Below are positions 41,596 to 51,291 of a stretch of 64,000 nucleotides of DNA, piece after piece (position 1 is the first letter of the stretch; the number at the start of each line of letters is the position of its first letter). Location of the stretch: positions 23,198 to 87,197 of the forward strand of contig JAUVAV010000007.1 of NCBI GenBank assembly GCA_030591525.1, written 5' to 3'. The translations under genes were made by a program, and so were the position numbers. Source of the DNA: a candidate division FCPU426 bacterium. GTDB taxonomy: Bacteria > Oederibacteriota > JAAXVQ01 > JAUVAV01. The notes under the pieces were generated by a model that did not search any database, was not told the origin of the DNA, and saw nothing but the letters and a program-made list of their open reading frames with translations.

Positions 41596-41689
41596 TTTAA
41601 CACTCCCTTTAAGAGATATTGCGCTGAAAAACATATTTATAGCTAGACTTTTGCAAATTTATATTTTTGCAGTATTTCTTTGTCACATT

Positions 41690-41815
41690 CCGGCATGCTT
41701 GAAGCCCTGGACTAAACCATCCCCTGGACTAAACCATCCAGGACAGGCAGGAATCCAGAAATTGGCTTTTTTAAAAGCTTTTTGTGGACCCCGGCTTTCG
41801 CCGGCTGACGAATAA
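41690..41815. repeat. Dispersed palindromic repeat in the 5' leader of the giant gene
   Basis: cattccggcatgcttgaagccctggactaaaccatcccctggactaaaccatccaggacaggcaggaatccag ... cccggctttcgccgg; same 17-bp tandem duplication as at 9749-9785, inverted. Confidence 0.75.
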
Positions 41816-41898
41816 AACAATAAAACTTTAAAAATCACAAAAAATTGTGAAATTTGTATGAGTTGAGTTATATTTTTATTGTTAAGTATCTAAGTATT

Positions 41899-41927
41899 AT
41901 TATATTTTATATAATATACACTGTCAA
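41899..41927 (-). promoter_or_regulatory. Perfect-consensus sigma70 promoter upstream of the giant gene
   Basis: Minus strand TTGACA (41922-41927) - 17 nt - TATAAT (41899-41904). Confidence 0.8.
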
Positions 41928-42008
41928 CTTATTTGTCACAACAACAAAATATATTTGCTGTTATTGACAATACATGATGAACGCCTGGGCCGGCATATGG
42001 AGCAGTCC

Positions 42009-43814
42009 CTACTGTGTTTTTATCCTCCGGGCCAGTGCCAAACTGATCCCTGGCAAGGCGGATATTTCTTTTTCCGATGCTTCCAGAACAGCCTCTACAC
42101 TGCCAAATTTCCGCAACAACAGGCTGCGCCGGGCCGGACCCAGCCCAATCACTCTATCCAGACTTGAGCTATGCATCCGGCGGCTTCTCAGTTTGCGATG
42201 ATAGGTTAAGGCAAAGCGATGGGCCTCGTCCCTGAGCTGGATTAAAATTTTTAAGGCCGGACTGGCCCGTGGCAAGCATAATGGTTCTGCTTTTTCGGGT
42301 AGATATATTTTTTCCTCTTTTTTTGCCAAGCCGACTATAGCCAGATGTTCAAGTTCCAGTTCTCTCAATACAGCCCGGCCGGCGGAAACCTGACCTGCTC
42401 CGCCATCCACCACGATAAGATCAGGCCTTGGTTCATGAGCGGAGGATACGCGCCGCAGCCGGCGGAAAAGAACCTCCTGCAACATGGCAAAATCATCGGC
42501 TCCCTTGACAGTCCTGATCCGGTAATGCCGGTAAGCGGATTTATCCGGCTTGCCATTTACGAAAACCACCCGGGAGCCTACAGCATCCTGCCCCGAAATA
42601 TTTGAAATATCATAGCCCTCCAGACGCCTGGGCAGGCCGGAAATATCCAGACTATATGCCAGGTCCTTCAGCAGCTTGGGTTCTGCTTCCTCCCCGTCGT
42701 TGGTATTATCCTCTGAACTCTGTTTTAAATATAGCCAGGCATTGGCCTCCGCCATTTTCAACAGCTTGGCTTCCTCCGCATTTTCGGGCAAACGCAGCGC
42801 CACTGGTCCCTGGCGCCGGGTTTTCAGCCATTTTTGGATCACGCTTTTATCCTGCGGATAGACGGTTAAAATCACTTCCGGCGGAATCGAGACCGGCCGG
42901 GAATAATACTGGACAATAATCCGCGAGAGAATTTCCGCGGTTGGATGGGAACCCACGTGCTGAAGATAATAATGCCGGCGGCCTTCTAAATTTCCGGCAC
43001 GAACATTAAATAATTCCACCGTGGCGGAACCCCGGGCTCTGGCCAGCCCCAGTATATCCCGGTCTTCCCGGCCGGGCGAACTTACCACCGGCTGGGCCCG
43101 TACTTTTTGGATGGTATCCAATTGGTCGCGAAGCAAGGCCGCCTGCTCAAATCGCCTCTCATCCGAAGCTTTTTGCATGGCACGCCGAATACCACTTGAG
43201 ATGGAATCCGTCCCGCCTTCCAGAAAATCCACAACATCTTTTACGCGCCGGGCATAAACCTTGGGCTGAACCCCGGCTGCACAAATACCATCGCATTGCC
43301 CCATTTGCAGGTAGAGGCACGGCCGCTTTCGGCGGGAATAATCTTTTATACGGGTTTGACATAACCGGAGCCGGAAATGCCGTGAAATAAACCGTGCCGT
43401 ATCCTTGAGCGAGGCCGTGGGAAACGGCCCAAAATAACGCGCCTCATCAATAAAAGGCTTGCGGGTAACCATCAGCCTCGGAAATTCCTCCTGCACTGTG
43501 AGCTTTAGATAAGGATAGCTCTTGTCATCCCGCAATAATATATTATAGCGTGGACTATGCTTTTTAATCAGGTTGTTTTCCAGTACTAAAGCCTCGACTT
43601 CGGAGGAAGTGGCCAGGTACTCCAGGCTCTTGATCCGGGAAACCAGGGCCCGGGTTTTAGGGTCCAACCGGTTGGAAGTGCGGAAATACGAGACCAGACG
43701 TTTACTCAGGGATACGGCTTTCCCGATATAAATAATTTTTCCTTGCTGGTCCCGCATTAAATAAACACCGGGAAGGTCGGGAGGAGAGAGGCGGCGAAGA
43801 TCCTCGAGCTTCAT
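42009..43814 (-). CDS. uvrC: Excinuclease ABC subunit C
   Basis: PGVYLMRDQQGKIIYIGKAVSLSKRLVSYF GIY-YIG; FDISNISGQDAVGS-like YDISNISGQDAVGSRVVF; UvrC RNaseH-like domain. Confidence 0.97.
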   Translation of the reverse strand: MKLEDLRRLSPPDLPGVYLMRDQQGKIIYIGKAVSLSKRLVSYFRTSNRLDPKTRALVSRIKSLEYLATSSEVEALVLENNLIKKHSPRYNILLRDDKSYPYLKLTVQEEFPRLMVTRKPFIDEARYFGPFPTASLKDTARFISRHFRLRLCQTRIKDYSRRKRPCLYLQMGQCDGICAAGVQPKVYARRVKDVVDFLEGGTDSISSGIRRAMQKASDERRFEQAALLRDQLDTIQKVRAQPVVSSPGREDRDILGLARARGSATVELFNVRAGNLEGRRHYYLQHVGSHPTAEILSRIIVQYYSRPVSIPPEVILTVYPQDKSVIQKWLKTRRQGPVALRLPENAEEAKLLKMAEANAWLYLKQSSEDNTNDGEEAEPKLLKDLAYSLDISGLPRRLEGYDISNISGQDAVGSRVVFVNGKPDKSAYRHYRIRTVKGADDFAMLQEVLFRRLRRVSSAHEPRPDLIVVDGGAGQVSAGRAVLRELELEHLAIVGLAKKEEKIYLPEKAEPLCLPRASPALKILIQLRDEAHRFALTYHRKLRSRRMHSSSLDRVIGLGPARRSLLLRKFGSVEAVLEASEKEISALPGISLALARRIKTQ

Positions 43815-43820
43815 GTTTTC

Positions 43821-45911
43821 TTAGCTCTCCCGGCCCAGCCGGCGAGCGACCCGTTTTTCCACTTGGCGTGGAACACGGCGCATTTTTCTTTTTCGGGATC
43901 TTCGCTCAGACGGGGAAGGCAGAAAAGCCCGGCCGGGATTCAAATTCCTCAGGTCAGCAATTTGATCACGCAATTCAGCCGCCTGTTCGAAGTCCAATTG
44001 CAAAGCGGTTTTTCTCATCTCGGCTTCTAAGGCCACTATCCTCCTGGGAATCTCCTCGGGCATGAGATACTCCCCGGATACTTCCCGGGCCGAAGGAACG
44101 GTAAAATAATCCATCTCGCTGACCGTGCCCAGGATCGTCCGGATATTTTTACGTATTCCTTCAGGCGTGATGTTATGCTGCCGGTTATACGCCAATTGTT
44201 TTTCCCGGCGGCGGTTGGTCTCGGAAACAGCCCGGCTTATGGATCGGGTTATAGTATCAGCATACAATATTACCTCGCCCCCCACATGCCGGGCTGCCCG
44301 GCCGATGGTTTGAATCAAAGCTGTGGCAGATCTTAAAAAACCCTCCTTGTCCGCATCCAGAATAGCAACCAGCGAAACCTCCGGAATATCCAGGCCTTCC
44401 CGCAGCAAATTAATGCCTATCAGGCAGTCAAACTCCCCGGCCCGCAGATCACGAATAATCTTGACTCGCTCCAGAGTTTCTATCCCCGAATGGAGATAAC
44501 CGACCTTCACTTCCATTTGCGCCAGATAACCGGTCAAGTCTTCGGCCATACGCTTGGTCAGCGTGGTTACCAGTGTCCGCTCTTGCTTGAGCGTCCGCTT
44601 CCGGATCTCGCCTAATAAATGATCAACCTGACCGGCTGCCGGGTTCACGGTTATTGCGGGATCAATGAGTCCGGTGGGACGGATAATCTGCTCCACCACG
44701 CATGAGCCGCTGCGCTTTAATTCATACTCCGACGGGGTCGCCGAAACAAAGAGCATTTGCCTTACCCGCTGCTCGAACTCCTCAAAATAGAGGGGCCGGT
44801 TGTCATAAGCCGAAGGCAGGCGAAAACCGTTTTCCACCAGGGCTTTTTTACGGGAACGGTCGCCGCTGTGCATGGCGCGCAATTGGGGCAGGGTTACATG
44901 GGATTCGTCAATCACCACCAGTGAGTCCGGGGGGAAATAATCCAGCAGCGTAAAGGGCGGCGCTCCCGGCAGGCGTCCGTCCAGATGCCGTGAATAATTT
45001 TCTATTCCCTGGCAATAACCCAGCTCCCGGATCATTTCCAGGTCGAATTCCGTGCGCCGCTTGAGACGCTCAGCCTCCAGGATTTTTCCGGCTTTTTCCA
45101 ATTCCGGCACCTGCTGTTTCATCTCCGCCCGGATGGACTTGACAGCCTGTTCAATCCGGTCACCGGGCATAACGTAGTGGCGCGCAGGATAGATTTTCAG
45201 ACTTTGCAACCTCTGCTTGGTCTCCCCGCTCAGGGGATCGATGCGGCTGATTGTTTCCAGAGTATTGCCGAAGAAATCCAGGCGAAAGGCGTTTTCATCA
45301 TAGGCCGGGAAAATCTCCACTACGTCGCCCTTGACCCGGAAGCGGCCCCGGAAAAAATCCAGATCGCCCCGGAGATATTGCATTTCCACCAGACGGCGAA
45401 GAAAATTTTCCCGGGCCAGGGTTTGTCCGGTTTCCAGATGCAGATACATTTTGCGGTAGATCTCCGGCGAACCGATCCCGAAAATGCAGGAGACCGAGGC
45501 CACTACTATGGTGTCCCGGCATTCCATCAAGGCATGGGTGGTTTCCAAACGCAGACGGTCCAGTTCTTCATTAATCGAGGCATCTTTTTCTATATAGGTA
45601 TCGGATCCGGCCAGGTAGGCCTCCGGCTGGTAATAATCATAGTAGGAGACAAAATAACGTACCGCGTTTTCGGGGAAAAATTCCTTGAATTCCCCGTAAA
45701 GCTGGGCCGCCAGGGTTTTATTATGGGAGATAACCAGGGTGGGACGCTGCAGGCGCTCTATAACATTAGCAATGGTAAACGTTTTACCCGACCCGGTAAC
45801 CCCTAATAAGGTAAGGGCCGGTGATCCGTTCTGCAGGTAGCAAGAGAGAGCGTCTATGGCATGAGGCTGATCACCGCTGGGCCGATACTCGGATTTCAGC
45901 TGGAATGACAT
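43821..45911 (-). CDS. uvrB: Excinuclease ABC subunit B
   Basis: [66 protein letters not shown]-terminal UVR motif. Confidence 0.98.
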   Translation of the reverse strand: MSFQLKSEYRPSGDQPHAIDALSCYLQNGSPALTLLGVTGSGKTFTIANVIERLQRPTLVISHNKTLAAQLYGEFKEFFPENAVRYFVSYYDYYQPEAYLAGSDTYIEKDASINEELDRLRLETTHALMECRDTIVVASVSCIFGIGSPEIYRKMYLHLETGQTLARENFLRRLVEMQYLRGDLDFFRGRFRVKGDVVEIFPAYDENAFRLDFFGNTLETISRIDPLSGETKQRLQSLKIYPARHYVMPGDRIEQAVKSIRAEMKQQVPELEKAGKILEAERLKRRTEFDLEMIRELGYCQGIENYSRHLDGRLPGAPPFTLLDYFPPDSLVVIDESHVTLPQLRAMHSGDRSRKKALVENGFRLPSAYDNRPLYFEEFEQRVRQMLFVSATPSEYELKRSGSCVVEQIIRPTGLIDPAITVNPAAGQVDHLLGEIRKRTLKQERTLVTTLTKRMAEDLTGYLAQMEVKVGYLHSGIETLERVKIIRDLRAGEFDCLIGINLLREGLDIPEVSLVAILDADKEGFLRSATALIQTIGRAARHVGGEVILYADTITRSISRAVSETNRRREKQLAYNRQHNITPEGIRKNIRTILGTVSEMDYFTVPSAREVSGEYLMPEEIPRRIVALEAEMRKTALQLDFEQAAELRDQIADLRNLNPGRAFLPSPSERRSRKRKMRRVPRQVEKRVARRLGRES

Positions 45912-45926
45912 GCCAATAGATTCAGT

Positions 45927-47084
45927 TCACAAATTTTTCTTAGCGTAAATCTGCTTTAGCAGTCCGCGTACATCCACATTTTGGGAATCCAGCTCCAATA
46001 TGCGTTGACAAAGCTGCATGGCCTCGACCAGCAGATTTTGGTTGATATACATAGCGGCCTGGGTCATAATCTCATTCAATTCCCGCTCCTTTTTACTTTC
46101 AGCCTGTGTCTGCTGGGACGCGGATTTTTTCCCGGCCTCCGGCATCTTCCTCTTTTGCGTCTTATCCCGGTTCCGCTTATGCTTAACGGCATGCCGCAGC
46201 TGTTCCTCGGCCTTGATCTTTAGTTTTTCCATTTTCTCCTTGGATTTATTCGATTCGCCGGCCGGCGGCAATGACGGGCCGGCCTTGGCCAACTGTTTGG
46301 CCCGCTCGATACTTTTTTGGCTTTCAGAATTTATCCGCGTCCAAACCGTGGCGGCCTTATCATGCCGGCTAATCTTGTGATACAAGTCGTGCAATTTCCG
46401 GCGGGCCTCGGCGTCTTGAGGTTGCAGACGGAGAATAGTAATATAGGTTTCTACGGCCTCATCCCAGGCTTGACGTTCTTCATACCGCGCGGCCAGAAGA
46501 TAGAGGTTTTTCACCACTTCGGCGTTCTTCTCCATTCCCTCTGCATCTTTGCCGGAAGCCTCCCCGGTTGGCTGGAAAACATCCCCAGGTGCCGGGGTGG
46601 CTTTTGAACGCCGGGCCTGCTGCTCCACCCTCCGGGTCTCAATCTCGGCCATTTTATCCGCTACCAGAGAATGGCCGGGCACTTTTTCTGCCAGGCGTTC
46701 ACATATTTCAGCAGCATTTTTCAAAGATCCGCGAAGTATGAATTCATCCACTTCCACCAAACGGACGCGGATCACTTCCTCAATTTTAATTTTTGTTTCC
46801 TTACGTTCCGGCTCCAGCTTTAAAATATGCTGCAAGGTTTGCAACGCCTTATCCAAACTGTTCGTTGCGCGCAGCAGATTGACGGCTTTCATGAATTCAT
46901 TAATGGCCGGTTCTTTTTTTTCCTGGTGGATATAAATCTGAGCTATCATATTGTGGATAAGAAAATCCATGGGATCCAGGTCCACAAGTTTTTTATACTC
47001 CTCCAGCGCACGTTCCCATTTCTCGCTCTGGTAATAATTATAAGCAACTTTAAGGATAATCCGTTTTTTTTCCTGTTCACCCAT
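45927..47084 (-). CDS. TPR-repeat protein
   Basis: Several TPR-like units (KWERALEEYKKLVDLDPMDFLIHNMIAQIYI; AWDEAVETYITILRLQPQDAEARRKLHDLY). Confidence 0.85.
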   Translation of the reverse strand: MGEQEKKRIILKVAYNYYQSEKWERALEEYKKLVDLDPMDFLIHNMIAQIYIHQEKKEPAINEFMKAVNLLRATNSLDKALQTLQHILKLEPERKETKIKIEEVIRVRLVEVDEFILRGSLKNAAEICERLAEKVPGHSLVADKMAEIETRRVEQQARRSKATPAPGDVFQPTGEASGKDAEGMEKNAEVVKNLYLLAARYEERQAWDEAVETYITILRLQPQDAEARRKLHDLYHKISRHDKAATVWTRINSESQKSIERAKQLAKAGPSLPPAGESNKSKEKMEKLKIKAEEQLRHAVKHKRNRDKTQKRKMPEAGKKSASQQTQAESKKERELNEIMTQAAMYINQNLLVEAMQLCQRILELDSQNVDVRGLLKQIYAKKNL

Positions 47085-47258
47085 AGTTTTATCCCGTAGT
47101 TAATTTCCTCAAATTCAGGGGCAGATTATACCCGCCGGCTTCCGGGTTGGCAAGCTGAAACTGGAAAGGCCGGTGGGACCGGCCCTAAATTTAATTTGGA
47201 CAAAAATAATTCTAAGTGTTAATATACGTTTTAAATATTTAAAAATCTGGAGAGCAAT

Positions 47259-47750
47259 ATGCATCTTTTAGATATCATAATCATAGTCTGTCTAGCCTTG
47301 GGATTTCTACTGGGCTGGAAACTCCGGGCCATCCATCTGGCGGGAATGGGTCTATCCCTTATTGCCGGCATATTAATAGCCAACCATTACTATCCCCAAC
47401 TGATGGACTCCTTCCGGCAGTTTCCCTTGCCGGTCAGCCGAATTTTATCATGGCTGGTACTTTTTCTCGTTACAGCCGTCACGATTTCCATTTTGGGCGG
47501 ACTAATTTCCAAGGCTTTCGAAGTCATACGGCTTAAATGGCTCGATCATCTCCTGGGCGCCGCATTAGGCGTCGGCTTTATCCTCGGACTACTGATAATC
47601 GGGCTTACCACCCTGGAACATTTGTCGCGAATTTACCGTTGGCGGATCGTCCAGCATTCCACTTTGTCCGCCCCCCTGTTGAAAGCCACCCGTCCCTTGA
47701 CCCGGCAATGTCTGGCCGCCTTCCCGAAACTCAGACGGGTTTTAAAGTAA
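47259..47750 (+). CDS. CvpA-family membrane protein
   Basis: LLDIIIIVCLALGFLLGWKLRAIHLAGMGLSLIAGILIA..., DHLLGAALGVGFILGL. Confidence 0.85.
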   Translation: MHLLDIIIIVCLALGFLLGWKLRAIHLAGMGLSLIAGILIANHYYPQLMDSFRQFPLPVSRILSWLVLFLVTAVTISILGGLISKAFEVIRLKWLDHLLGAALGVGFILGLLIIGLTTLEHLSRIYRWRIVQHSTLSAPLLKATRPLTRQCLAAFPKLRRVLK

Positions 47751-47752
47751 GG

Positions 47753-47862
47753 GCGGAGACACGACCCGGCCCTGCGGTTGGGCGGACATGGAAGTCCGCC
47801 CCTACGAAAAAATAAAAATCCTATGCATTGGTAGGGGCGGGCCTCCGTGCCCGCCCTTTATA
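47753..47862. repeat. Palindromic repeats between convergent cvpA-like and pheS
   Basis: gggcggacatggaagtccgcccctac and gtaggggcgggcctccgtgcccgccc. Confidence 0.75.
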
Positions 47863-47868
47863 TTAGAA

Positions 47869-48882
47869 TTAGAATTGCTCCAGAAACCTCAAATCATTCT
47901 CGAAAAAATATCGTATATTGTCGATACCGTACTTGAGCATGGCTATGCGTTCCACCCCCATCCCAAAGGCAAAACCCGTGTAGGCCTCGGGATCAATGCG
48001 GCCCGCCCGCAGAACCCCGGGATGCACCATCCCGGCTCCCAAAATCTCCATCCATCCGGTTCCCTTGCATAAAGAGCAGCCCCGGCCGGCGCATTTTACG
48101 CAGGTCATATCGACTTCTGCCGAAGGCTCGGTAAAGGGGAAAAAACTCGGCCGGAAACGCAACCGGGCCTTTTCTCCGAAGATACGGTGTATAAATAAAG
48201 CCAACACCTCTTTTAATTCCGCAAAAGAGACCTCCCGGTCCACCAGCAATCCTTCCACCTGGTGAAACATAGCAGAATGAGTTGCGTCATCGTCCACCCG
48301 GTAGGTCTTGCCGGGCATAATCGCACGGATGGGAGGAGACTGTTCTTCCATTAAGCGCATTTGCACGGGAGAGGTATGAGTCCGCAAGAGAATTTTATCC
48401 GAAATAAAAAAAGTATCGTGCATATCCCGCGCCGGATGCTCGGTCGGGAAATTCATGGATTCAAAATTATAGTAATCCGTCTCCACTTCCGGGCCTTCCA
48501 CCACGGCAAATCCCATGGCCGTAAATATTTCCTCGATTTCCCGCAGTGTGCGATTCAAAATGTGCAACCGCCCCATTTCCGGGGGCCGTCCGGGCAGCGT
48601 AGGATCTATGCTCCCTTCCTGATCTGAGGCCCAACCGCTATTTTTTAACTTAATCACCCGTTCCTCAATCAATTGCAACAATTGATGCTTGACCTCATTG
48701 GCCGCCTGGCCGGCGGCTGCCCGTTTTTCGGATGGCAGATCTTTAAGACCATGAAGCAAGGCGGTTAGGCGGCCTTTCCGTCCCAGGATTTGAACCCGGA
48801 TTTCTTCCAGAGCTTTGAGATTAGAAATCTTCTGCACCGCCTCACGGCTCTCACGGTAAATCGCTTCCAACCGATCCTTCAC
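47869..48882 (-). CDS. pheS: Phenylalanine--tRNA ligase alpha subunit
   Basis: GRLHILNRTLREIEEIFTAMGFAVVEGPEVETDYYNFESMNFPTEHPARDMHDTFFI; GFAFGMGVERIAMLKYGIDNIRYF. Confidence 0.98.
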   Translation of the reverse strand: MKDRLEAIYRESREAVQKISNLKALEEIRVQILGRKGRLTALLHGLKDLPSEKRAAAGQAANEVKHQLLQLIEERVIKLKNSGWASDQEGSIDPTLPGRPPEMGRLHILNRTLREIEEIFTAMGFAVVEGPEVETDYYNFESMNFPTEHPARDMHDTFFISDKILLRTHTSPVQMRLMEEQSPPIRAIMPGKTYRVDDDATHSAMFHQVEGLLVDREVSFAELKEVLALFIHRIFGEKARLRFRPSFFPFTEPSAEVDMTCVKCAGRGCSLCKGTGWMEILGAGMVHPGVLRAGRIDPEAYTGFAFGMGVERIAMLKYGIDNIRYFFENDLRFLEQF

Positions 48883-49703
48883 TCTCTAACCTCCCGTTTC
48901 CTGGCATTCACAAGGCGTCGCTGACGCAGCGCTTCGTAAACCATAATGCTCCCGGCCACGGCGACATTCAAGGATTCCATCCCGCCGGGCATGGGTATCT
49001 GCACTGCTTGCCCACAGGCCTGGATTATTTCCGGCCCCAGACCTCCCCCCTCTCCGCCCAGAACCAGCAGGGTCGATCCGGTCCAGTCAGAAGCAGTATA
49101 AGGTCTTCCACCTTTCGGAACCGCAGCCAAAGTCTGAATACCCAACCTTTTGCATTGGGCCAGCACTGCGGCCGGGTCCGCGTCTTCTATAACCGGCAGT
49201 TTAAATATTGACCCGGCCGAGGCGCGTAAAGTTTTCGGCGATGAAAGTTCAACACAATTACAACTCAGCCACATACCGGTTCCCCCGGCCGCCGCCAAGG
49301 TCCTCACTAAAGTCCCAAGGTTTCCCGGATCTTGCAGCCCGACACCCAGTACGCCTATAAACTCCATATGGCCGGCCTTTTGCCATATTTCTTCTTCCCG
49401 CCATACGGGACGCGGCACCACGGCTAAAATCCCCCCGGGCTGCTCGGTTACGGAAAGCCATGTCATCTGTTTAAGTGATGCAATAGAAGTGGAAATACCG
49501 GCGGCCGCCAGGCTATGAATCAAATCCGGTCTCCGGGTCCAAAAATCCGAGGTCCCGATTACTGCCTCTATGGGGCGGCCTTCGTGCAGCGCTTCTTCCA
49601 ACAGCCGTTCACTCTCCAGCAGCGTAAACCCGGCGGTCAGCCGTTCCTGCTTGGAGTGCAAAGCCCGGATTTTTCCACATCCGCGCTTGGAAAGAGGAAG
49701 CAA
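48879..49703 (-). CDS. TrmH/SpoU-family RNA 2'-O-methyltransferase
   Basis: GVLGVGLQDPGNLGTLVRTLAAAGGTGMWLS; LLVLGGEGGGLGPEI; IPMPGGMESLNVAVAGSIMVYEALRQR. Confidence 0.95.
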   Translation of the reverse strand: MLPLSKRGCGKIRALHSKQERLTAGFTLLESERLLEEALHEGRPIEAVIGTSDFWTRRPDLIHSLAAAGISTSIASLKQMTWLSVTEQPGGILAVVPRPVWREEEIWQKAGHMEFIGVLGVGLQDPGNLGTLVRTLAAAGGTGMWLSCNCVELSSPKTLRASAGSIFKLPVIEDADPAAVLAQCKRLGIQTLAAVPKGGRPYTASDWTGSTLLVLGGEGGGLGPEIIQACGQAVQIPMPGGMESLNVAVAGSIMVYEALRQRRLVNARKREVRE

Positions 49704-49728
49704 GGAGGACAGAAAATTAACCCTTGTA

Positions 49729-50088
49729 TTAGGCGGCCAAAGCCTGCTTGGCTAGGGCGGCAATCTCGGTGAAAACCGGATCGTCGTTAAAGGCAAACTC
49801 GGCCAAAATTTTGCGGTCAATATTTATATTGGCTATCTTTAATCCCCTGATAAACTGGGAGTAGGAAAGCCCGTTTTGACGGGAAGCGGCATTAATGCGG
49901 GCAATCCAAAGTCCGCGAAAATCCCTTTTCCGGGTGCGGCGGTCACGCGTAGCGTATTTAAGGCTGTGGCGCACCTGCTCATTGGCCATCTGAAACTGGT
50001 TCTTCTTGGCGCCCCAGTATCCTTTGGCGCGATCAAAAACTTTCTTTTTACGGGCGCGGGTTGTCACGCCCCCTTTAACTCTCGGCAT
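49729..50088 (-). CDS. rplT: 50S ribosomal protein L20
   Basis: [32 protein letters not shown]...[21 protein letters not shown]. Confidence 0.98.
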   Translation of the reverse strand: MPRVKGGVTTRARKKKVFDRAKGYWGAKKNQFQMANEQVRHSLKYATRDRRTRKRDFRGLWIARINAASRQNGLSYSQFIRGLKIANINIDRKILAEFAFNDDPVFTEIAALAKQALAA

Positions 50089-50137
50089 AACTCAACATCC
50101 TCCTTGCAGTTTCTTTAAACCCTATCATTTACCGAAC

Positions 50138-50275
50138 GTAATATATTAGCCCTTAGCTTTCCCGCAGGTGAATATTTCCTGCTTTTTTTCAGTGCCACCC
50201 ACGGGGCTGTAGGGGCGACGCAAGCGTCGCCCCTACAGCTGCCGATGAAGCCATAACGGATAGCTAATATATTAC
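50138..50275. mobile_element. MITE family B, complete copy, between rpmI and rplT
   Basis: GTAATATATTAGC ... GCTAATATATTAC ends (13 bp, perfect); palindromic core GTAGGGGCGACGCAAGCGTCGCCCCTAC. Confidence 0.8.
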
Positions 50276-50322
50276 TACAAAATGCGTGAAGTCCGCTAAA
50301 ACCGGGCTTTCCGTAATCAGTA

Positions 50323-50520
50323 CTAACTATATGGCATTACGCTTTTTATATTTTTGGCTACTTGACCTTTAATCTCAATATTATTGCGCATTTGCCGTTT
50401 GCTTTTTGGATCCTTATCACTCAGCAAATGCCGGCGTCCGGTGGCCTTGGCCAGCACTTTGCCGTTTTTAGTGACACGAAAACGCTTGGCCGCCTTCTTT
50501 TTAGTTTTAAGTTTATACAT
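50323..50520 (-). CDS. rpmI: 50S ribosomal protein L35
   Basis: MYKLKTKKKAAKRFRVTKNGKVLAKATGRRHLLSDKDPKSKRQ; SD GGCAGGAGA before ATG at 50520. Confidence 0.95.
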   Translation of the reverse strand: MYKLKTKKKAAKRFRVTKNGKVLAKATGRRHLLSDKDPKSKRQMRNNIEIKGQVAKNIKSVMPYS

Positions 50521-50614
50521 TCTCCTGCCTTCTCCTTTCTTCACATCTCAAACATGTTGACTGGTTTTGGTTTTAAATGAATACCTTAATTATTAATTAG
50601 CTCTGGTTGGGAAA

Positions 50615-51157
50615 TTAATCGCTTTTATTGGCGGACTTAACCGGATGATCAACCTTTTTCGGAGCAATCATCATAACCATGTTCCGTCCCTCTACGCGAG
50701 GCATGGATTCCACTATCACTTTATCCAGCAGTTCACCTACCAGCTTATCCAGGATTTTACGTCCCAATTCAATATGATCCATTTCCCGGCCCCGGTACAT
50801 AATGGTTACTTTAACCTTATTTCCCTCCCCGATAAAACGTAAAACATGGGCTTTTTTAGTTTTATAATCATGCTGATCGATCTTAGGACGAAATTTAATC
50901 TCTTTTACATGAATTATATGCTGGCGTTTACGGGCTTCCTTTTCGCGTTTTCTCTGTTCAAAACGGTATTTTCCGTAATTAAAAATTTTGCAAACCGGTG
51001 GTTTTGCTTCCGGAGAAACTTCAACCAAATCCTGATCCTGTGTTTCGGCTAAATTCAGGGCCTCACGCAGCGGCATAACTCCCAACTGCTCGCCTTGCGC
51101 CGCGATCACCCTTACTTCCCTGGCCTTAATTTCCTCATTAATTCTTTGTTCTTGGAT
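50615..51157 (-). CDS. infC: Translation initiation factor IF-3 with non-canonical AUC (or AUU at 51160) start
   Basis: RINEEIKAREVRVIAAQGEQLGVMPLREALNLAETQDQDLVEVSPEAKPPVCKIFNYGKYRFEQ. SD AGGAGG (51165-51170) lies 7 nt before ATC; no in-frame ATG/GTG/TTG between the SD and the conserved N-terminus. Confidence 0.92.
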   Translation of the reverse strand: MQEQRINEEIKAREVRVIAAQGEQLGVMPLREALNLAETQDQDLVEVSPEAKPPVCKIFNYGKYRFEQRKREKEARKRQHIIHVKEIKFRPKIDQHDYKTKKAHVLRFIGEGNKVKVTIMYRGREMDHIELGRKILDKLVGELLDKVIVESMPRVEGRNMVMMIAPKKVDHPVKSANKSD

Positions 51158-51180
51158 AATTTCACCTCCTGATTTTATTT

Positions 51181-51291
51181 AAAAAAAAAGCGGATGATAA
51201 TATCATCCGCTTTTTCAGACCTTAATCTCCAGGAAATTTATCCCCAGCCCGGACTGGCTGCCTAAGGCGCCGCCGGGCGAGAAGCGGATGC
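51181..51291 (-). promoter_or_regulatory. Attenuator-like leader of infC-rpmI-rplT
   Basis: Transcript order: CATCCGCTT (51290-51282), AAGCGGATG (51212-51204), CATCCGCTT (51196-51188), then a run of 9 U; terminator hairpin AAAAAGCGGATGA/UCAUCCGCUUUUU. Confidence 0.65.
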
